Part shown: positions 22,772 through 26,347 of the stretch, piece after piece | How positions within the stretch are numbered: position 1 is the first letter of the stretch | Layout: each line of letters opens with the position of its first letter | Program-made: the position numbers and the translations under genes | Assembly (NCBI GenBank): GCA_900551995.1 | Contig: URXW01000026.1 | Location: 1-26,347, forward strand | DNA: 26,347 nucleotides | Direction: 5' to 3' | Origin: an uncultured Eubacteriales bacterium | GTDB lineage: Bacteria; Bacillota; Clostridia; Oscillospirales; Oscillospiraceae | The notes under the pieces: generated by a model | What the model saw: only the letters and a program-made list of their open reading frames with translations | Database searches by the model: none | What the model was told of the DNA's origin: nothing

Positions 22772-23491
22772 ATGTCTAATAAAATATTAGTAGTCGATGA
22801 CGAAACAGAAATTGCGGATTTAATAGAAGTCTATTTGAAAAACGAAAACTACACTGTATTCAAATTTTATACGGCCCAAGAAGCCCTTAACTGCATTGAA
22901 ACAACCCCCATTGATCTTGCAATTTTGGATATTATGCTTCCTGACATAGATGGATTCACTCTATGCAAGAAAATCAGGGAACATCATACCTACCCCATCA
23001 TCATGCTGACAGCCAAAGATGCTGAGACTGATAAAATTACCGGCCTTACTCTTGGAGCGGATGATTACATTACAAAGCCGTTTCGCCCTCTGGAGATGAT
23101 TGCACGGGTAAAGTCTCAGCTTCGCCGGTATCAAAAGTACAATCCTGCTCATTCTGATACCGGTGAAACCTCGTCTGCCGCATCAGAAGATAATCTTGTT
23201 TGCGGTTCCTTGACAATGAATATCAAGGCACATACCTGCTTTTTGGGGGAAACGCCCTTGGTGCTGACACCTACAGAGTTTTCGATCCTGCGTATTCTTC
23301 TGGAAAATACCGGGAATGTAGTCAGTTCAGAAGATTTGTTTCACAAAATCTGGCAGGACGAGTATTACAGCAAATCCAACAACACCATCACCGTTCATAT
23401 CCGCCACCTGCGGGAGAAAATGGGAGATAGCATGGACAAGCCCAGATTCATTAAGACGATATGGGGGGTAGGATATAAAATTGAAAGTTGA
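22772..23491 (+). CDS. vanR: VanR-type response regulator
   Basis: This 239-residue OmpR/PhoB-class response regulator would be phosphorylated by the adjacent sensor kinase and activate van promoters. The receiver domain (about 1-120) shows the acidic pocket D9-D10, phosphoacceptor Asp53 in ILDIMLP, and Lys in TKPF. A linker precedes the C-terminal winged helix (LTPTEFSILRILLENTGNVV, ending WGVGYKIES). The start follows AAGGGAG. It overlaps vanS by 11 bases. Close resemblance to VanR of vanG-type clusters is from memory, supported by the downstream vanS, vanY and ligase fragment. Confidence 0.92.
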   Translation: MSNKILVVDDETEIADLIEVYLKNENYTVFKFYTAQEALNCIETTPIDLAILDIMLPDIDGFTLCKKIREHHTYPIIMLTAKDAETDKITGLTLGADDYITKPFRPLEMIARVKSQLRRYQKYNPAHSDTGETSSAASEDNLVCGSLTMNIKAHTCFLGETPLVLTPTEFSILRILLENTGNVVSSEDLFHKIWQDEYYSKSNNTITVHIRHLREKMGDSMDKPRFIKTIWGVGYKIES

Positions 23492-24608
23492 TAAAAAAGA
23501 CGAATACTTTGCTTTTCAATCCAAATTCATTCGACGAGTTTGCATGAATGTCATTACCTCTATCGTTGTGGTGGTGGGGCTGTATCTTTTCATCTGGAAA
23601 CAGCGAATTGGCGATCTGATTGTATGGATTCTGGAAACCGTATTCGACATGAAGCATGAAGCAGCATTTTATTATTACAGTGACCATTTTCGAGGTAATA
23701 AAGAAATTTTTTTCGCTGTGGCCGTTCTTCTAATATTTACAGTCCTCATGGTACGAATTTTCCGGTGGGTTACCGGCTATTTCAGAGAGGTCAATCAAGG
23801 GATAGAGTCATTGCTGGCAGACGATGAAAAGCAAATCCAGTTGTCACCGGAAATGCTGCCATTTGAGCGGAAGCTAAACTCTGTAAAAGAAACTTTAGCA
23901 GAACGAAAAATGGAAACCGCTTTGGCTGAACAGCGGAAAGACGAATTGGTTATGTACCTGGCCCATGATATTCGGACCCCACTCACATCTGTAATTGGAT
24001 ACCTCAATCTGTTGGAGGAAGATCCAAATATGCCCCCTGAGCAGAGGGCTGCGCGGATTCATATCGTGTTGGAAAAAGCCTACCGACTGGAGACGATGGT
24101 AAATGAATTCTTTGAGATCACAAAATATAAATCTCAGGAAATCACCTTGTCCAAGGAAACCATCGACCTTTATTATATGCTGGTCCAACTATCGGATGAA
24201 TTGTCTCCTGTTTTGGCTCCCAGGGGAAACACTGTTACCCTGCATCTTGACGAGAACTTGACCATCGAAGCCGATCCGGAAAAGCTGGCACGGGTATTCA
24301 ACAACATTCTGAAAAATGCTGCATCATATAGCTTCCCACATACCGAGATTGTGATCTCCGCAGAAAAATTGGAACATGAAGTCATCATTCGGTTTCAGAA
24401 CAGCGGCGAAGATATTCCAAATGAGGCATTGGCGTCTCTTTTCAATAAATTCTACCGGGTAGATCAGTCTCGTTCCTCTGATACAGGCGGCACAGGGCTT
24501 GGATTAGCCATAGCAAAGGAGATCGTCACGCTGCATGGCGGGGCAATCAGCGCATCCAGCAAAAATCATGTGGTTACATTTACAGTCTCTTTGCCGTTGT
24601 CAAATTAG
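23481..24608 (+). CDS. vanS: VanS-type sensor histidine kinase
   Basis: This 375-residue membrane kinase partners VanR and would sense glycopeptide or cell-wall stress. It has two membrane helices (about 22-40 and 75-96) with a short extracellular loop, a HAMP-like region, the H-box YLAHDIRTPLTS with phospho-acceptor His162, the N-box NNILKNAASYS, and the G-box DTGGTGLGLAIAK. All catalytic boxes look intact. The start is a TTG at 23481, with GGA eight bases before, overlapping the end of vanR; translational coupling is likely. A later ATG (Met22) would cut into the first membrane helix. Confidence 0.9.
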   Translation: MKVDKKDEYFAFQSKFIRRVCMNVITSIVVVVGLYLFIWKQRIGDLIVWILETVFDMKHEAAFYYYSDHFRGNKEIFFAVAVLLIFTVLMVRIFRWVTGYFREVNQGIESLLADDEKQIQLSPEMLPFERKLNSVKETLAERKMETALAEQRKDELVMYLAHDIRTPLTSVIGYLNLLEEDPNMPPEQRAARIHIVLEKAYRLETMVNEFFEITKYKSQEITLSKETIDLYYMLVQLSDELSPVLAPRGNTVTLHLDENLTIEADPEKLARVFNNILKNAASYSFPHTEIVISAEKLEHEVIIRFQNSGEDIPNEALASLFNKFYRVDQSRSSDTGGTGLGLAIAKEIVTLHGGAISASSKNHVVTFTVSLPLSN

Positions 24609-24621
24609 CAATTTCTTTGCA

Positions 24622-24700
24622 TTTTCTTAGGAATCAATCAACTTCTTATTAAAACAATCCATGCTCTTGTCCAGTAGAATGATACTGACAGGAGCATGGA
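24622..24700 (+). promoter_or_regulatory. van promoter module, copy A
   Basis: TTTTCTTAGGAA (24622-24633), 5 bases, CAACTTCTTATTAAA (24639-24653), 21 bases and -10 TAGAAT (24675-24680). No good -35 is present, as expected for an activator-dependent promoter. A 14-bp inverted repeat, TCCATGCTCTTGTC (24658-24671) with GACAGGAGCATGGA (24687-24700), encloses the -10. The module precedes the vanW fragment. Confidence 0.65.
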
Positions 24701-24755
24701 TTTGCTCTTTTATGAAACAAATCACCGAAAGGAGCGAAATGATGGGAAGGATACT

Positions 24756-24974
24756 CCGCTGACTGTTACAGAACAGCATACACATGGAATCGACCTTCAC
24801 CGCAATACGCCCGGCATTCCCCAAGGAATTGACGCGGCGGTGGCGGAAGGCCGGCTGGATTTGAAGGTCAAAAACAACACCGCCTACACATTTCAAATCC
24901 AGATTTCTGTTGACAAATATCATATGAGAGGGAAAGTGTTGTCCGATGCAAAGCTGCGGACCGTCGCTGGATAG
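24756..24974 (+). pseudogene. vanW: vanW, C-terminal fragment
   Basis: About 70 residues match the C-terminal part of VanW-family proteins. They run from PLTVTEQHTHGIDLHRNTPG through GIDAAVAEGRLDLKVKNNTA to TFQIQISVDKYHMRGKVLSD, aligning with the VanW block around GTDATVNEGWLDLKVRNNT. Roughly the first 200 residues are absent. A GGAG site before an ATG at about 24740 opens a different frame that stops after seven codons (MMGRILR). The fragment is therefore not translated as a proper protein from that start. A 92-codon frame from 24696 covers it, but its upstream part is unrelated to VanW. VanW has no settled function. In typical vanG clusters vanW follows vanY; here the remnant precedes it. 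Confidence 0.82.
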
Positions 24975-25006
24975 AACATAAGTAAAATCTCCCCCTTACA
25001 TTAGGA

Positions 25007-25065
25007 TTTTCTTAGGAAATAAACAACTTCATATTAAAGTTCCAAGCGTCGCTGTTCAGTACAAT
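25007..25065 (+). promoter_or_regulatory. vanY promoter module, copy B
   Basis: TTTTCTTAGGAA (25007-25018), 5 bases, CAACTTCATATTAAA (25024-25038), 21 bases and -10 TACAAT (25060-25065) have the same internal spacing as copy A. It lies 48 bases before the vanY start. It is a likely VanR-activated promoter (inference). Confidence 0.7.
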
Positions 25066-25113
25066 AAATGCTGACAGGGGTGCTTTTGTTCCCCTTCAGA
25101 AAGGAGGCTTTAT

Positions 25114-25926
25114 ATGATGGAAGAAAAAATGCTGCCTGTTCCCAATGAAGGTCATCGCCGGAGGCAAAAGCAGCGGCGGAGGTGCTTTCCTTGGGGAAGT
25201 ATTGCCACAGTCATTCTGGTCGTGGCTGTTTGTGTATATGCGTTCACATTGTTTGGAGATAAAGAATCGCCTGAAAACTACCAAGAAAACGACACCACAA
25301 CGCAGGGGCCTGATGATGTGCAAGGTGGCCTTTTGGATGAAAGCTCACCCAAAAACACGCAGACAGAAAATGATGACACCGACTGGAACTTGGTGGTGGT
25401 AAACTATGAAAATGCGATCCCCGAAAACTATGAGCCAAAACTGGTAGAGGTGCCCGGCGGTGAGAAAGTAGACGAACGCATCTATGATCCTCTCATGGAG
25501 ATGTTGGAAGCAGCAAAGGAAGGAAATTGGGATCAACTGCCTATGGTCGTATCCGGTTACCGCACGCAGAAAAAGCAGCAGCAGCTCTATGACGACAAAG
25601 TGGCTGGATACCGCAAAGAGGGAAATTCCCAGAGCGAAGCGGAGGAACTGGCAAAGCAATGGGTATCTGTTCCCGGATACAGTGAACATCAAATTGGTTT
25701 AGCCGTGGACATCAACGGAGCCACCTATGATCTTTATTTCTGGCTGCAAGAAAACAGCTACAAATACGGTTTTATCTTCCGTTACCCTGGAGATAAAACC
25801 GACATCACGGGCGTTGCCGAGGAAGTATGGCATTATCGGTATGTTGGCGTTGAGGCCGCCACAGAGATGTATGAAAAAGGGCTGTGCTTGGAGGAATATT
25901 TGGCAGAAAGGCAGGCAGAGCAATAA
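25114..25926 (+). CDS. vanY: D,D-carboxypeptidase VanY
   Basis: This 270-residue membrane-anchored Zn2+ peptidase removes the terminal D-Ala from peptidoglycan precursors, reducing glycopeptide targets. One N-terminal membrane helix (about 29-48, SIATVILVVAVCVYAFTLF) follows a basic region, and an acidic, Asn/Thr-rich linker runs to about residue 90. The VanY/LAS catalytic domain shows SGYRT, the zinc motif SEHQIGLAVD (His192, Asp199) and WHYRYVG (His240), so all ligands are present. The start is set by GGAGG six bases upstream. It has its own promoter module and appears intact. It is followed after about ten bases by a ligase fragment. Confidence 0.92.
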   Translation: MMEEKMLPVPNEGHRRRQKQRRRCFPWGSIATVILVVAVCVYAFTLFGDKESPENYQENDTTTQGPDDVQGGLLDESSPKNTQTENDDTDWNLVVVNYENAIPENYEPKLVEVPGGEKVDERIYDPLMEMLEAAKEGNWDQLPMVVSGYRTQKKQQQLYDDKVAGYRKEGNSQSEAEELAKQWVSVPGYSEHQIGLAVDINGATYDLYFWLQENSYKYGFIFRYPGDKTDITGVAEEVWHYRYVGVEAATEMYEKGLCLEEYLAERQAEQ

Positions 25927-25936
25927 AAATATCAAA

Positions 25937-26341
25937 AATGACACTTGGTTTGACCCGGAAATCTGCACTCCCGCCGTGGTGTTGCCGAACCGAAGCGAAT
26001 CGGCTCTCCTGGTATTTGGACAGGGAGCTATGCAGAAGATTCGTCTGGACGCCGCCTTTCCCGTCCTTCATGGTCAGAATGGGGAGGATGGGACGGTGCA
26101 GGGCCTTTTTGAATTGGCGGGCATTCCTCTTGTGGGGTGCGGCGTACTGGCGTCTGCTCTGTGCATGGACAAAGACCGCGCTCACAAGCTGGTGCAGGCT
26201 GCTGGGGTGGCAATACCACATTCTATTGTTCTGGAGCGTCAGATAAATCTCAACATCGTGCGGGCGAAAGCAGATGCACTTGGATTAGACTTCCATGTGC
26301 AATTATTGTTTGCTGCTTCGGGATTGTGTGCTGTGTACTGA
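25937..26341 (+). pseudogene. vanG: VanG-type D-Ala-D-Ser ligase fragment
   Basis: About 100 residues match the internal N-terminal-lobe region of VanG-like ligases: NDTWFDPE, FPVLHGQNGEDGTVQG, LFELAGIPLVGCGVLASALC and MDKDRAHKLVQAAGVAIPHS. The first 60 or so residues are missing, because homology starts directly behind the vanY stop. After about residue 110 the sequence diverges (ALGLDFHVQLLFAASGL) and stops at 26341, where an intact ligase would continue with a KP-x-x-AGSS ATP-grasp loop. No start codon with a ribosome site is seen. It is thus truncated at both ends and should be inactive. Whether the rest lies beyond the window cannot be seen. The exact ligase type (VanG versus ordinary Ddl) is inferred from the van neighbours and MDKDRAHKL. 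Confidence 0.8.
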
Positions 26342-26347
26342 TTCTCC

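Noticed and set aside
25805..26221. Minus-strand frame opposite vanY and the ligase fragment
   Set aside because: Plus-strand homology to VanY and VanG is clear; the antisense product has no recognisable features.

Overview
The window looks like chromosomal DNA of a GC-rich anaerobic Firmicute, most likely Oscillospiraceae (Oscillibacter/Dysosmobacter/Flavonifractor-like). This is inferred from a biotin-dependent Na+-pumping oxaloacetate decarboxylase operon, a class B sortase, Rex, an IscR-like Rrf2 regulator, strong GGAGG ribosome sites and G/C-ending codons. No species call can be made from the sequence alone.

Region 1 (1-11.4 kb, all +): after two small palindromes comes a compact phage structural cassette. 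Its order is large terminase, P22-like portal, Prp-like cysteine protease, scaffold-like protein, N4-gp56-type major capsid protein, small head protein, head-tail adaptor, putative nozzle or tail protein, two tail/fibre proteins, and a peptidoglycan-binding virion-type protein. No small terminase, integrase, replication, tail tube, tape measure, holin or endolysin gene is visible. It is therefore a partial, degenerate or domesticated prophage, or one that continues to the left.

Region 2 (11.4-18.4 kb): host genes. These are a lipobox-bearing class B sortase (+), a convergent Rrf2 regulator (-) with its own operator, tRNA-Glu(CTC) and tRNA-Lys(CTT) (-), the four-gene operon oadG-bcc-oadB-oadA (-) with promoter, palindrome and terminator, then sfsA and mntP (+).

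Region 3 (18.4-22.2 kb): a hairpin-rich intergenic stretch, an AT-rich orphan membrane protein, a lipoprotein, a Nudix CoA pyrophosphatase, an imperfectly palindromic non-coding element, a 48-residue Cys/Gly-rich membrane peptide, rex with an operator-like site on its promoter, and tRNA-Arg(CCG).

Region 4 (22.3 kb to end): visibly AT-richer acquired DNA. It starts with the C-terminal remnant of a large serine recombinase and continues with a rearranged vanG-type cluster. vanR, vanS and vanY are intact, but vanW survives only as a C-terminal fragment and the D-Ala-D-Xaa ligase only as an internal fragment. Two promoter modules with identical internal spacing precede the vanW fragment and vanY, and a similar box lies upstream of vanR. 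The cluster could still sense and respond (VanR/S and VanY), but as seen here it lacks a complete ligase.
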